From NCBI RefSeq assembly GCF_030272615.1, contig NC_081411.1, positions 215,250,654-215,310,653 on the forward strand: a stretch of DNA of 60,000 nucleotides, in the 5' to 3' direction. Position numbers and translations under genes: made by a program. Of this stretch, positions 24,601 through 37,018 are shown in pieces (the stretch's first letter is position 1; each line of letters starts with the position of its first letter). This DNA is from Cryptomeria japonica. Taxonomy: Eukaryota > Streptophyta > Pinopsida > Cupressales > Cupressaceae. A model generated the notes under the pieces. The model saw nothing but the letters and a program-made list of their open reading frames with translations, was not told the DNA's origin and ran no database searches.

Positions 24601-25208
24601 GGAAATTATCTCATTCTTGCACATGATAAAAAGGAGTTAGGAGAAGTAGTTGATGAACAAGATGAACTATGGAAAATGGAGTTCGATGGAAGTTGTGCTA
24701 GCTCTGGTTTAGGAGAAAGAATCATTTTGCTTTCGCCAAATGGTAATGTTTTTCCTTTTTCTTTTAAATTGGATTTCAAAAATACAAATAACATTGCAGA
24801 ATATGAGGCATTACTTTTAGGGTTGAATGAAGCCAAATGTAAGGGTATTAAATTGCTTAAGGTGAAAGGTGATGTTGAGTTGACTGTTAAACAGGTAAGA
24901 AATGTTTACTCTATTAACAATGATAGACTGAAACATTATAGAAATAGAGTTTGGCATGAGATAGAGTTTTTTAATGCTTTCTCAATTGAAGATATACCAA
25001 GAGAGTAGAACACTAGGGTGGATTCATTGGCTATTTCAGCTTCTCTCTTGTTACCACATCCAGACTTCAAGAATGATTCTTATAGAATTGAGATGATTGA
25101 CAGACCTAGTGTTCCTGACAATGTGTATCATTGGCAAGTATTTGATACAGATGCTCAGATTAAATATTGTTTGGAGTGTGCCCGTTCCTTTGCCCAAACA
25201 TATTTTGA
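24601..25208 (+). pseudogene. extra RNase H upstream of RT, copy 2
   Basis: FDGSCASSG, AEYEALLLGLNEAKCKGIK, VKGDVELTVKQV and VDSLAISA are present, so all four acidic positions survive. One TAG (25006-25008) interrupts the frame before the last Asp. Unlike copy 1, the frame then runs unbroken into the RT N-terminus (25018-25677), showing that this domain order is genuine and not a rearrangement of one copy. Confidence 0.75.
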
Positions 25209-26280
25209 GGGTTCTAAGGATATGTGTCAAGAATTTTGTCCAAATCCTAGTATTGATTTTGATAAGAATTTTATTCAGCTTAAGGGGAACAAAATCTCAA
25301 AAATTTTAGTGGCTCTAGAGAGGTTTTTCACTCGTAATGATGTGTTCACCAGCAAGAAGATTCCTAATGATGACATTAAGGTGGGTTGCAAAAAGATCAA
25401 TCTTCATGATGAGTCTAATCCTATAATGGTAACCATCAGCAAATGTTTTTCTTTTGAAGAGAAGCGAGTGCTCATTGAGTTATTAAAAGAATACATTGAT
25501 GTGTTTGCTTGGTGTTATGATGATTTGAAGGAATTTAGAAATGGTCAGTTTCAACATCAAATTCCGTTGAAACCCGGTGTTTCTCCTTTTAGACAAAAAA
25601 TGAGAAATTTCAATCCCATGATGGCAGAAGCAATTTTCAAAGAAGTAGATAAAAAGCTAAAAGCCAAAATTATATAACCAATCCATCACTCTACATGGGT
25701 AGCCAATATAGTACCTGTAAGGAAGAAAAATGGGGAAATCTGGATTTGTGTAGATTTTCACAATCTGAATCAGGCAAGTCTTAAGGATAACTATGCTTTA
25801 CCTAACATGGACCATATTTTGCAAACAGTAGCTAGGTCAGAAATGATGTCAATGTTAGATGGTTTTTTGGCTACAATCAAATTAGTGTTGTAGAAAAGGA
25901 ACAACATAAGACAACATTTATCACCCCTTGGGGAACGTTTGCATATAATCGTATGCCTTTTGGTCTAATTAATGTCGGGGCAACTTTTCAAAGGGCTATG
26001 GTTTCTTCTTTTAGGGATTTACGACAAGATTATTGTAATTTATCTAGATGACTTGACCGTGTTCTCTAAAGAAAGGAAGAATCATCTCAAAGATCTGAGG
26101 GTAGTTCTATAACGTTGTTGAGAACATGGTATCTCCTTGAATCCCAAAAAATCAGTGTTCTGTGTAACTGAAGACAAACTATTGGGGCACGTTGTTTCGA
26201 AAGAAGGCATGAAGATTGATCCTGAAAGAGTCAATGCAATTCAACACCTCAGCCTGCCTTCAAATCAGACTGGACTAAGG
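25209..26280 (+). pseudogene. reverse transcriptase, copy 2
   Basis: The N-terminal RT blocks are intact to 25677. The palm motif reads YLDD at 26041-26052. Frame breaks flank it at about 25680, 25890, 26020 and 26110. Confidence 0.8.
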
Positions 26281-26778
26281 TCATTTTTCGGCTAGGTAAA
26301 TTTCCTAAGAAGGTTTGTACCTGAATTTGTAGAAACTACTAAGCATATCATTACCTTGTTGAGTGAGAGGTACCCTTTTAAATGGATTGATGAAGCAAAA
26401 GAAGCTTTTGAAAAGATTAAAAGTTCAATTGCCAATGCTCCAACCCTCATCAACCCAAATTTTAAAAAGGATTTTATCATATACTGTTAGACCTCAGAAT
26501 ATACAATGTCAGGAATATTATTATAGATAGATGAATCTGGGACTGAAGCACCCATAGCGTTCATGAGTGTTCCTCTTAGGAAATATGAGCTTAAGTATTC
26601 ACCCTCAGAAATACAAGCCTTTGCCATGGTTAAACCTATAAAACAATTCAGATATTACATTCTGCATTCTCACTCTGTGGTGTTTGTTCCAAATTCTGCA
26701 GTAAAAAGTATTTTGACTCAATAGGAAGTTGGGCTCAACAAAAGAGCGACATGGGTAACTAAACTTCAGGAATATGAT
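26281..26778 (+). pseudogene. connection and degenerate Ty3-type RNase H, copy 2
   Basis: The connection block FLRRFVPEF is present. The RNase H entry has a stop where copy 1 reads CYAS, and the catalytic Asp is absent. Several other TAG codons occur, for example near 26522. Confidence 0.65.
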
Positions 26779-28107
26779 ATGGATATTCGTCCTCCAAAGA
26801 TGGTTAAAGGACAGGATTTATGCAAACTGATAGCGGAGAATAAGGTGGAAATAGATAAAGGGTTACCATTGAGTCTGTTTATTGGGTTACAAGATACATG
26901 GTTTTCTGATGTAGCTTATTACTTGACCTATGGTAGTTGCCCGAGTCAGTTGTCAACTAAAGAACAAAGGAATCTTAAATTAAAAGCAACTAAGTATGTT
27001 ATCTGGCAAGATGTTTTGTATAAAAAAGGATTGGATGGTACCTATTTGAGATGTGTAGATAAGCCACAATAGCGGAAGCTTCTAGAAGTTTATCATGATG
27101 AAGCCCGCGGAGGACATTTCTCATCCTCAGTAACCGATTTTAAGATTTTAAGGAATTGTTTTTATTGGCCTGGTATGTTCCGTGATGCATATACTTATGT
27201 TAGGGGATGTGAAAAATGTCAACTCTTTTCTGGAAAACCACAATTAGCTGCTCTACCCTTAAAAACTGTGTTAGTAGATGAACCTTTTAAACAATGGGAT
27301 ATTGATTTTATCGGTCCAATAAATCCTCATTCCAGTGCTAGTCTTATGTCTATTCTAACAACAACAAATTATTTTACTAAGTGGGTGAAGGCTATCCCCA
27401 ATAAGAAGGCGAACTCAAAGGTAGTATGTAATTTTCTCAAAGATTGCATTTTAGTCCGTTTCGGGGTTCCTAGAAGATTGTCACTGATAATGCATTATAC
27501 TTCTCCTCAGAGGAATTGACCATGTTTTGTTATGAACATCAAATTACTCTTTCACACTCCTCTGATTACTTCCCACAAGGTAATGGGTTGGGAAAATCAA
27601 GCAACAAGAACTTGGTAGCAATCATGAAGAAGTTAGTTGGTGATAATACCTAGAACTGGCATAAAAAGTTGTATGAAGCCTTATGAACTGGTGTATGGGA
27701 TTGGTGCAAAAGTTTCTTTACCTCTTGAATTGGCAGTAGTGAAGCTTCAAACTGTAATTGAGGACTCCTTTTTCCAAAATGCTCTAGAGAAGAGAGTCAT
27801 GTATTTGACGAGGTTGGAAGAAGAAAGAGAGATGTTAGTGGACAGAATTATTGAGCATTAGAATAGGGTGAAGAAAATCTTCGATATGAAGGCTCGACCA
27901 ATAGGTTTCCTCAAAGGGGATGAAGTACTGTTGTGGGACAAGAGAAGAGAACCAAAGGGTGCCCATGGAAAATTTAATTCACTGTGGAAAGGCCCATTCA
28001 AGATCCATTAAGTAGTGGGACCAAATGCATTCAGACTGAATTATCCTAATGGAACGGTTATGCCCTATACATATAATGGGCAAGACCTGAAGCTCTATAA
28101 ACTTTGA
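26779..28107 (+). pseudogene. integrase, copy 2
   Basis: The N-terminal zinc region, the core with WDIDFIG (about 27300) and the C-terminal SH3-like domain are recognisable, ending KLYKL with a stop at 28105-28107. A TAG at 27070 breaks the first part. A 47-bp deletion relative to copy 1, between two CCTTATG heptamers, leaves one heptamer at 27679-27685 and shifts the frame. Confidence 0.75.
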
Positions 28108-28325
28108 AATCTATGATTAAGAGTTCTTGTAAATAGTAGATTAGTTGTTTGTTTTTGTCTTTTTGGTGAGTGTCCTTTCATCTCCTTTCTATTTTGTTGT
28201 GCGAAACCAGAGATTTAGAGTTCTTTGCACTTTTCACAAAATGCAATCCCTAGTCAGAGCCAATGTTACCTTGTCATTCGTCCCTCATAAAAAGAGTGAG
28301 TCACCTTGCAAAATTTTTAGTTGAG

Positions 28326-31300
28326 TCCTTGCCTTGTTTAGAATTCATTGGTTCAATCCCTAATTTGCTTGTAAATCATTTCTAAATCCTTAGCGTTAAG
28401 TTTCAATGGTCTATTTGAACCTCATGAACCCCTCGAACAATCTTGAAAAGAGTTCATAGTGTTCATTTAGGTACCGCAAGTTCTAAGTTGAGTTTAAGAT
28501 ATTTTAAGGCTAACATTTACATCAAGTGTTTCGCAACAGCTCTATTTTATGGTTGCAGTCGATGTTTCATATCATTTCTCTCTAGACCATGAACTATTTG
28601 AACTTAGTTCAAACAGTTCAGTGTTGTTCAACATGTTCGATGAAGTTCAAAGGGCCAGCGACAATCAACAAAGTTAATCTTTTCAAAAGGAAATCTCCTT
28701 GGCGTAGCATATGCTTTATACTACCTGAACCCTCATGAAGTCAGTTCAAATTGTTTGTGCATGTTCAAATCAGGTGGGTCCCATAGACTAAATGACGTGA
28801 TGGTGCATTTATTGCCAAGTGTGATGAAAATTTGACCATATCTCGAGTGACGTCAACCTACCGATTTTTGAAGGCAAGTAATCATTTTTGGGAATTAGCA
28901 GTTATGCCGAGACTGCCATCATGCATTCAATGCACACACGTGATGTCAAATCCCAATGCTCGACACATTTGAGTTGATGGCCAAAATTAATGCACTAAAT
29001 GATATTTTGTCGCTTCATTTGCTATAAGGTATGAAGTGATTAATTTGTCAAACCTGTTCTTCATTGCCGCGGAGTGTTTGATAGAAGGTTTGTCTGTTGA
29101 TAGTTGTTCGATTGGTTTCAACTGTGAATTCTCTCATAATAAAATTGCTGGAGAAATAAGGGTTGTTGTTTATAAATTGTGAAGTCCACTCTGCATCTTT
29201 CCAGAAAAAATTTCATCTTGATTGCACAGAACCCATTGTCAGTGACACAGACCTGAAAGGAGAGAATTTGCAGGTCTTGAAGGAAAGGGCGTTTAAAAAT
29301 ATTGATTGTTCTTTTGGTTTAGCAATTCTAAGTAGTGGTTTGATAAAGGCGCTAGCCTTCCCTCCTGCTATTCCTTGCCCAAAATTAGTTAGGGAGTGCA
29401 TTGCGAGATATGACCCTATTTTTAAAACTATTAAGAGGGACAATGTTGAAACCCTCCTCGCGATTAATAGGGAAGTCATTTCTTCTATTTTCAAATTGCC
29501 TGATTATAAGTTCTCCAATTTTTTCCATGCCCAATCAGTCACTGAGTTCAATGCAGACAAGACTGGACACCGAAACAATATAGCGAAGCATTGGTTGAGA
29601 GTTCCTCAGAGAGGTGGCTCTAGGTTACCTAAATATCCAAGCAAAAATCACATGCTTACCCACATCCATGATGTTATGTTGTTGTTACACCGAGTTAGAG
29701 GTTCAGCTGAGGCATACAACTTTGATGACTAGATTTACTGTTATGTGCAATTGGTGTTGGAAGGAAAGCAATTCGTTGACTGGGCAGAGCTTATTGCTGA
29801 CTCCATGAGGGAACAACTGACGATGACAAAGAAGTTCAAGCAAAATTTCTTTATGTCTTCGTATTTGATATATTGTCTGGCATGTGTCAAAGAAATAATG
29901 GGAATTCCTAGGCAACTTGCTGAAGGGGATGTTTCTATATACGACTTTGACCCCATGCTGCAAAAAGATAATGCATTGTTAGATTTTAGGAGAGCACATA
30001 ATGCTTTCCTGGGAGACTTATGTTATAAATTAAAGAACATGAAATCTAAAAGGATGTCTTAAGAGGCCCAGGCCTTAGTGAAAATATATGGTAGCTTCTT
30101 TGTTCAGTTTCATAATTTCTATTATATAAGGGTAGGTGGTTTCGAAGAAGAGCCTTTCAGACTTCCTCGTTTTTGTTCAGATTGTTTTGTCCTTGGTAAG
30201 ATTTGTAGGTAGTTGTCTACTATAATTAAGAAAGCTCATCCCAGGGATAAATGGGAGGATCATTTTCCTATTCAATTGTGCACTTTATCTTGTAGTTCAA
30301 TGTTAGATGCGTTGAGCATAGGAGCTGACTTGAATAATTTTAATTTTCAACTGTATCATGAAAGGAATGGTTTTGATAATAAGGGTTTCTCACAAACTCT
30401 TGGTTTCATGCCACACCTTCCTATCCCACACTTGGAGGACTTTTGGGAAGATTGTTATGATGAGCTTGAAGTGGTCATAAGAGAAAATATGAGAATGGAT
30501 CTGGAACAGCTAGTTTAACTGCAGGTGAAACTTGATATAAGTGGGATCGAAGAGGATTATCTGGAGCTATTTGAACCTAGGTATCTAGATCAAACTGAAC
30601 CTGAAACATCCTACATTAACTGGGATGTGCAAGAGGAAGATGATATATAGCTCAAAATAAAAAGAGTCCTAGAGAGAATTGCAGATTGGGTTAATAAGAA
30701 AAGAATAATGAAATCAGGCACCAAGATTGGTCCTGCAGAAGATAATGTGGTTTCTCTACATTCCCCAAAATTCTTTTCTAACACTACTTCTATGCCTATT
30801 CATGTAGGTAAAAATAAGAAGTCATCTCACATCAAGCATGAGCCTAGTCCTGCTTTGAACTTTCTTGCTCCTCGATACACAGGGTCACGGAGTGTTGCAC
30901 AGAATAAAATGGACTAGGTCAGAGACACAAAGGTGAAAGACAAGATCCTTAATACTTATATTTTTGAGATCGAGGACCTTGATAGTGACATTGTCAACAC
31001 CATAGATTCTCATGCAATCACTATAGCCATGACACCACCCCCTAAGGTAACCGGAGTAACAGCTAGTTCAAGCACAACTCCCAAATGGTTAACTACTTCA
31101 CTAAGTAAAAAATGGAGCTCGACCCCAGTGTCTATCACAATTCAAGACATGATGGTGAAATACATGGAGAAAGGGCCCAAATAGAAGAAGTTCAAAACAA
31201 CCATTAGGTTGAACGCTGATGAAAAGTCTAGGAGATAGGTTGCTAAAATTGCTTTCTATAAACCCAAGGAAGAAACTAAAGAAATAAATGCAGAAGATTT

Positions 31301-33151
31301 TGAGGTCACCAAAGTAGATCTCGGAAACATGAGCAGGGACTCTGATAACCACCTTTTCAATGTTATGGATAAGAAGATGCTCACCAGGTCAGAAAAAAAT
31401 GGACAAGAGAAAAGGGAACTGAAATGACATATCAAGATTCTAGCTCAATTCATTGATAGCCTAGGTTGTTTTGGAGCACTTCCCATATCGCAAGCTTCCG
31501 AAAGTTTTGATCCCACTTCACCAGAGAACAAGAAACTAATGAATCAAGTTCAGTGAGCCAAGAGCATCGCAGAGGCCGTAGAGAAATGGATTGAAGGAGT
31601 GATTAGAGATGGCGAAAAATATATTACAGATTCCAGGAAGCTATGCGATAAAATATAAAATCTCACTGCGGAGATCCACAATTAGATTGTGCCATGGGAA
31701 AAGGAAGAGCATAAATGGGAAAATGTATTACCCATGTTCACCAAGATAAAAAAAATATGGAGCCACGAAGTTTTTAGCAGAAAATTCAATTAAATTGGTA
31801 ACTGATGAGTGCCAGCTCTTCGTATTGAAGAAAACTATAGCATGGCGGGTAATTACATTCAAGTCTGTGATCTCTGATGCCAAGGCCCCTATTTACAAGC
31901 TTCAGGAACTTCAATGTAGCTTGGTCAATGACAATAAAGTGGTTAACCCAGACCATGATTGGCAATTAGGACTTTGTGGGTTGAATACACAGGACACGGT
32001 AAAGGCATTTAAGCTGTATATGGAGAAAGTTAAGGCCAAAGACAACTTTACTTCTAAAGATATAACACACATCGCTCGAATTGAGTCCATGACCTTCATT
32101 GGTAATGATCAGTTACCTAAGCATGTCGAGAAAATGGTAAAACACAAATGGGAAAAGGAAGTCGCAAAAGAGAAGATCAATGCCATGAAGAATCCAAGTC
32201 AGTCTATAATTCAGGAGCTTGCAACCGCCCATGATGCCTGGCGAAATGGAGGAGGAGATGACATTGAAGATGAGGAATAATATGATGCTTATGCTTTGTT
32301 TTTATTTTTATATGCTTTTCGAAACTTTGCAATGACTTTGGGACATATGTCCCCTAAATACTCTGTTGATTTTATAGCTGTTTCAGAGGAGGTCCGATTT
32401 TCAGGGACACCTCCTCTTTTCTTAAAAAGGCTACTATAAGTTAGACTAAATAGATTTAGAAGGGGTTAGAACAGTTAGAACGAGAGACTTAGAAATTAGA
32501 AAATTTTGGTTTTGTCCGAAAGAAGTGATCTGTTTTTCCAGAATTTAAAATTGGAAGGAACTTTTGTGTGTATATTGATGTCTTTGTGCATGGAATATAC
32601 ATATAAAGATTGTATGCATTTTGGGGTTTAGAATCTTTGATTCTGAATCCATGGAGTAATGTTTCTTTGAAAATATTAATCCTATCAAATTGTCTGTGAT
32701 TATTTTTCTGATGAAGAATGCTATTATTAATCTGGAGCTTCTTTTTGTGTTGTTTAGAAAGATATTTAGTTGAAAAGAGACTTTGTGTGCCTTGTTTATT
32801 TTTATGAAGTGCTGAAATCAGCATTGTTGAACTTTGATTTGATTCCTTCTGATTTCCGTGGTGAAGCATCTTGAAGAAAATCCTTTTCTAAAATATTTGC
32901 AAATTGTTGGCCTCTCATCTAAGAATGAAGTAGGTAGCCTTACGTGCTTTCAGGTTAAAAGCATATCAGTTGTATTTAGTAAGGTTATTCCCTGAATAAC
33001 TAATGGAGGGAGTTGTACCTATCTAAAATTCAGAGGGAAGTGATGTATGCCACACTTACCCAACTGTTTAGTTGAACTTTTATTTTTAAAGGAGGGTAAC
33101 AGAGCTTTGGATTAATTCAATTAAAAGAAAGACAAAATATGTTCACTAACA
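28326..33151 (+). repeat. LTR copy 3 (4,826 bp), right end of the array
   Basis: This is homologous to the other two repeats throughout. It ends TTCACTAACA at 33151 and is followed by GAAAG and copia LTR sequence instead of a primer-binding site. Confidence 0.7.
29181..32280 (+). pseudogene. LTR-borne ORF series, copy 3
   Basis: The initiator is GTG here (near 29180). Open pieces follow at 29163-29732, 29745-30062, 30213-30518, 30708-30917, 30933-31184 and 31795-32280, the last ending at the same stop as in the other copies. A TAG at about 29730 and a TGA at 31425-31427 (CGA in copy 1) are among the breaks. Confidence 0.6.
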
Positions 33152-33156
33152 GAAAG
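33152..33156. repeat. right target-site duplication GAAAG of the tandem array
   Basis: This is identical to 6340-6344 and lies immediately after the last array base. Confidence 0.7.
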
Positions 33157-33428
33157 ATCAAGGGTTTCTTTTTACAACAATGAGGGTTTTGAAAGAAACT
33201 CATAACAACAGATCATGTTGGTGATTGGTTTACTTTTGCTGAAAATTTTCAACCCATGTTAGATAATAAAAATATTGGAGGGCTAGTTTCTCTATGGATG
33301 TAGCCCATATTGGGTGAAAAACATAATTTGCGTATTGTTGTGTATGCTTCTCTTATTTTTATTTCTACTCTTTTAAATTTGCACTATAATTGCTAGTTTC
33401 TTATTTATTCACCTATCAGTTCCTAACA
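33157..33428 (+). repeat. remainder of the interrupted Ty1/copia 5' LTR
   Basis: It continues the LTR that starts at 6335 and ends TTCCTAACA at 33428. The full LTR would be about 280 bp with perfect TGTTAG/CTAACA ends. A copia-type primer-binding site follows two bases later. Confidence 0.7.
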
Positions 33429-33430
33429 AT

Positions 33431-33443
33431 TGGTATAGGATCC
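33431..33443 (+). promoter_or_regulatory. degenerate copia primer-binding site
   Basis: TGGTATAGGATCC resembles TGGTATCAGAGCC, the initiator-Met tRNA site common to plant copia elements, in the expected position after the LTR. Confidence 0.65.
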
Positions 33444-33508
33444 ATATGATTCAACCTTTTGATAGGGGTTTGTAAATTTGAGTGAGAGAAATAGCTAAAG
33501 AAGGACAA

Positions 33509-34070
33509 TTCAAGGTAAAAAAAAATTAATGGCCAAAATTATAAATTATGGAAAATACAGATGAAAGATTACCTGTATTAGAAGGAAAGTTCAAGGTCAA
33601 AAACTTTAATGGCCAAAATTATCAATTGTGGAAAATGCAAATGGAATATTGCCTATATCAAAAGGATTTTTGGTGGCCATTACAAGGAAAAGAAAAGAAA
33701 TCAATCATAATGTCAAATGATGACTGAAATATTTTGTATAGAAAGGCTTTGGGAACCATTTTATTGTGCCTAGCACTATCTGTAACATTTAATATATCGG
33801 AGGAAGAACTAATGGTTGATTTGATGACAACACTAAATAAATTATACATAAAACTCATAGCTTTAAATAAGGTATTTTAAATGAAAAGGTCATTTAATAT
33901 GAAAATGGTAGAAGTTGGTTTCATAATAGATTTTATAAATGAATTTAATATAGTTAACAATCAATTATCTTTTGTAAAAGTAATTTTTGATGAAGATGTT
34001 AGGGCTATCTTAGTTAAATATAATTGAATTGGATTCCAATCGTATCCTACTTCCAATCACACAAGATTTC
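33509..34070 (+). pseudogene. Ty1/copia gag remnant
   Basis: Translation shows the copia gag (UBN2-type) signature: NGQNYQLWKMQMEYCLYQKD, RKALGTILLCLA, FNISEEELM, LNKLYIKL and FIIDFINEFN. Stops occur near 33727 and 33878, and the similarity fades after about 34060. The N-terminal coding region is duplicated in tandem: blocks starting TTCAAGGT at 33509 and 33590, 81 bp apart (27 codons). No copia pol is visible downstream. Confidence 0.75.
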
Positions 34071-34900
34071 TTACATTTAGCTTTGCAATATCATAGAAAA
34101 ATTCTCTACATTAAGGGTTCCTTTAGATCTAGTATGAAAAGGCATGGAGAACCTCATGAAATCTACTACAAACATAGCTTGAATATGGAGTGTGAACACA
34201 AATCTATTAAATCCTAATGACCAAATTAATTAAGGCTTCCACTTTTGATTCATTTCTTCTTCAATAGATCCATGTCCTTTTATTTTTAATATGCCTTTTG
34301 GGAATGGAGAAATTTGATAATGTGGTTGTTGGGCATTGTAGATGCATTAATGGTCTATTCCCTACCATTAGAAAACTTCTTGTAAATAAGCCCCAAAATG
34401 ATGAAAATTTATTCCTTGGTGGTAAAGTACCTTGTATGAAGGTTTTAAAACTTTTATGACTCATTAAATACATTATAGGTCATCCCAAAGTTAGTTGTGT
34501 GCTCATGGATAAAAATTTAATCAAACAAACCATAAATTAAGCAAATATTAATGGCATTTAAGTTAATAATAATATCTACTTCACTCTGATTCCTTTCAAC
34601 ATAGGTAAACTTGAACACAAAATTGAGAACCATAGACAAGGTATGTGAATTGTTCAACAACATGCCTCAAGAAATGATTTTACAACAAAATATTTCAAAC
34701 TAGGTTTGATGGAAAGGTATTAGAAACTATATGGCCTTATTTATTATAGACACGGGATATTTGGTCTTCTTATGCTCAAATACAAGCTTGGGAAGAGGGT
34801 TAGGGAAACAAGTATAATTAAAAGGGGATTATGATTATGGTTGAGAAATAATTTTTAAGTTAAAATATGTATAATAGGTTATATTCTATCCATTTTTGTT
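34071..34900. other. degraded sequence, possible PPR-like fragment
   Basis: This is mostly unassignable. Around 34628-34690 one + frame reads TIDKVCELFNNMPQE, which resembles a pentatricopeptide repeat from a land-plant PPR protein, but it stops soon after and no second repeat is convincing. Confidence 0.25.
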
Positions 34901-35399
34901 TATATAACCTAATGTTGAGGTCTAGGAACCATAAAAATTAGAAGCAAAAAAAATCTCAAAGAGAGACACCATTAGGCTATAAGCAACCAAGACCAAGCCA
35001 AAACAATCACACTGCAACTTGTAATACAAGGCAAGAAAAAAAGACAAAAAAGGGTGGCAAAGGCATGAGAAAAATAAAATAATAGTGGAACAAAAAAAAA
35101 AGGAATTTTATGCACAAGAAAATAAGACCCAACTAGCAATACCAAGCAACACATTCACCACAATAAGAGGCACACAAAATAGAGGCAACTTGGCCAAACT
35201 ACCACAAACTAGATCAAGTGTCCAAGGCATTGGCTCAATACTTTGAATGTGTACCCAAATCATGAGGATGCACTTTGTTGTCATCATGTAAAAGATCAAT
35301 TACCTCATATAAGAGATCCCTATGCCACCACAAGGAGATTACACTCATCCTAGATTATACATTTACCCAAAACTTAGTGACACAACCAACTATTTTTCT

Positions 35400-36340
35400 C
35401 TCATCTATGCCGATATGAAAAAAAATTGATCTCATTAAAATATCTAGTCAAAGTGTTTGAAACTTCAAAAACCACTCCCAACTTCCAATTTGAGACTTTT
35501 GAAACTTCCAAAATCACACCCAACCTCCAATTTGACACTCCCTTTCCTCTCATGGCTTATATAATTAGCTTCAAATCTTTCTCTATTTTCAACTTCCTCC
35601 ATCCTTTATTCTTAGCGAAATATAGGGCACACAACATGGCCTTAGTTTTGGCCAAATTATTTGATTCTATATTAGAATCAAAAGAGAAAATACTTAAAGG
35701 TTTCCTACCTTTATCCTTGAAAACTCCACCCCCTCCTTATTTCCCTATATTATTCTTAACCACACCATCAAAATTAAGATTAATTAACTCACCTTATAGA
35801 CAAGATCAAAAAATATGCCTCTTCTTCTCAACCTCATCTTTCTTTTCCCACCCATCTATATCTAGGGTAGACATTAGCCTCACTCCCTTGTTTTGTAGCT
35901 ATAAACCAATTCCTATCATTATGGATCTCTCTAATTTCAAAGATATCACACTCTATTGATCCAAAAGCCTATCTCCCTCTCCATTGACTTCACAAAAAAC
36001 ACTTCAGTTGTGTTAGAGCCATAAATTCCAAACAATCATTAATGGAGCAACCCTCTGAATAAATTAGAGACTCGAACTCCTAATTGTAAGGTTCCAGTAA
36101 TTCAACGATTTGAATATTTTTTTTGACATTACCCAATCCAACTTTCATCTATATAGGAAGCAGTTTCAAATATTCATAGCTAATTTACAATGTAAAAAAA
36201 AATGACTGTCACATTTTACCCCTTTGTTGTAAACAAAACATCTTGAAGGACTAACCCTTTCCATCAATTAAAGCTTGTCCCTAGTGAGACTTCTATGTTT
36301 CCATACAATCCATAAGAAAGCATTAGATTTTGAAACACCT
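35400..36340 (-). pseudogene. LINE remnant: zinc-binding RT tail and RNase H
   Basis: On the minus strand, about 36330-36120 reads like the zf-RVT tail of a plant non-LTR retrotransposon (TRDKL, then C..C with SHFFLHCKLAMNI). About 35790-35560 reads INLNFDGVVKNNIGK, then GGGVFKDKG, SNNLAKTKAMLCALYFA and LKIEKDLKLI, which is an RNase H domain of the RVT_3 type. Stops and shifts break both. The + strand ORF over 35426-35959 is the shadow of this domain. Confidence 0.65.
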
Positions 36341-37016
36341 TAGCTATTCCAAATTCTCTTTCAAACTTTAATTTTAATACCAACACTTAAGAAAGTGTTA
36401 TAAGAATTGCTCCCCATTACTCTTTCATTGCCTTGGCTACCCAAAAATAGTCATTTTTTCCTTTTAGGAATGAAATTGGCCACCTATATAATTTTATTTA
36501 TAGCATACATCTAAAGTCTCTTTTAACCTTTCTTTTAGGGCCACCAACACTTTTTACTTTCTTTGCTGAAATATTCTTATAATATAATTTCTTACTTGGT
36601 CCCCCTTAGGCTCTTCAAAAGGAATTTTTAAGGTTTGAAGATCTAAGAGATGAAAAAATTGCTAGTTCTTGAGGATGGTCTCCTCTAACTAGAAGCTATG
36701 ATAGAAATTACTCTTTACCCCATCTCTTAGCCTCACTTCAAATTGGGATAAATATCTTCACACATGATTTGATGAAATGTCAAACATAAAAACTCCCTAA
36801 AATATTACTTGTGAGCAAGTTATCCTTATAATTTTATAAATATTTTATTTTAAAATTTTATTCCATTGTTTATGATTCTCCTCATAAATATGCCACACCA
36901 ATATAGCCCTGTGCAGACAGTTTCATTTGATAATGGACTCACTACATCAAATGTGGGAACTTTGAACTTGGATTGAGTAATGGAAGCTAATTATGTTAGG
37001 TCCCAGAGACAACTAA
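36341..37016. other. A/T-rich stretch without a clear gene
   Basis: I see no coding frame. It may be a continuation of the LINE remnant too decayed to read. Confidence 0.4.
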
Positions 37017-37018
37017 GA

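Larger units (their letters stand above)
6345..33151 (+). mobile_element. Tandem Ty3/gypsy array: LTR-internal-LTR-internal-LTR, giant LTRs
   Basis: Three direct copies of a segment of about 4.85 kb (6345-11210, 17332-22246, 28326-33151) alternate with two copies of a gag-pol internal region of about 6.1 kb. The period is about 10.95 kb. Homology starts exactly after GAAAG and ends exactly before GAAAG, so the array behaves as one insertion. A TGG-starting primer-binding site follows the first two repeats by six bases but is absent after the third, where flanking DNA begins. This is the product expected from unequal recombination between LTRs of one element. The LTR ends are TC...CA rather than TG...CA, and I see no clear polypurine tract before 17332 or 28326. 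An alternative with a short LTR is discussed in the rejected list. Confidence 0.75.

Noticed and set aside
35426-35959. 177-codon + strand ORF as a gene
   Set aside because: The minus strand here reads an RNase H domain, so the + frame is its shadow.
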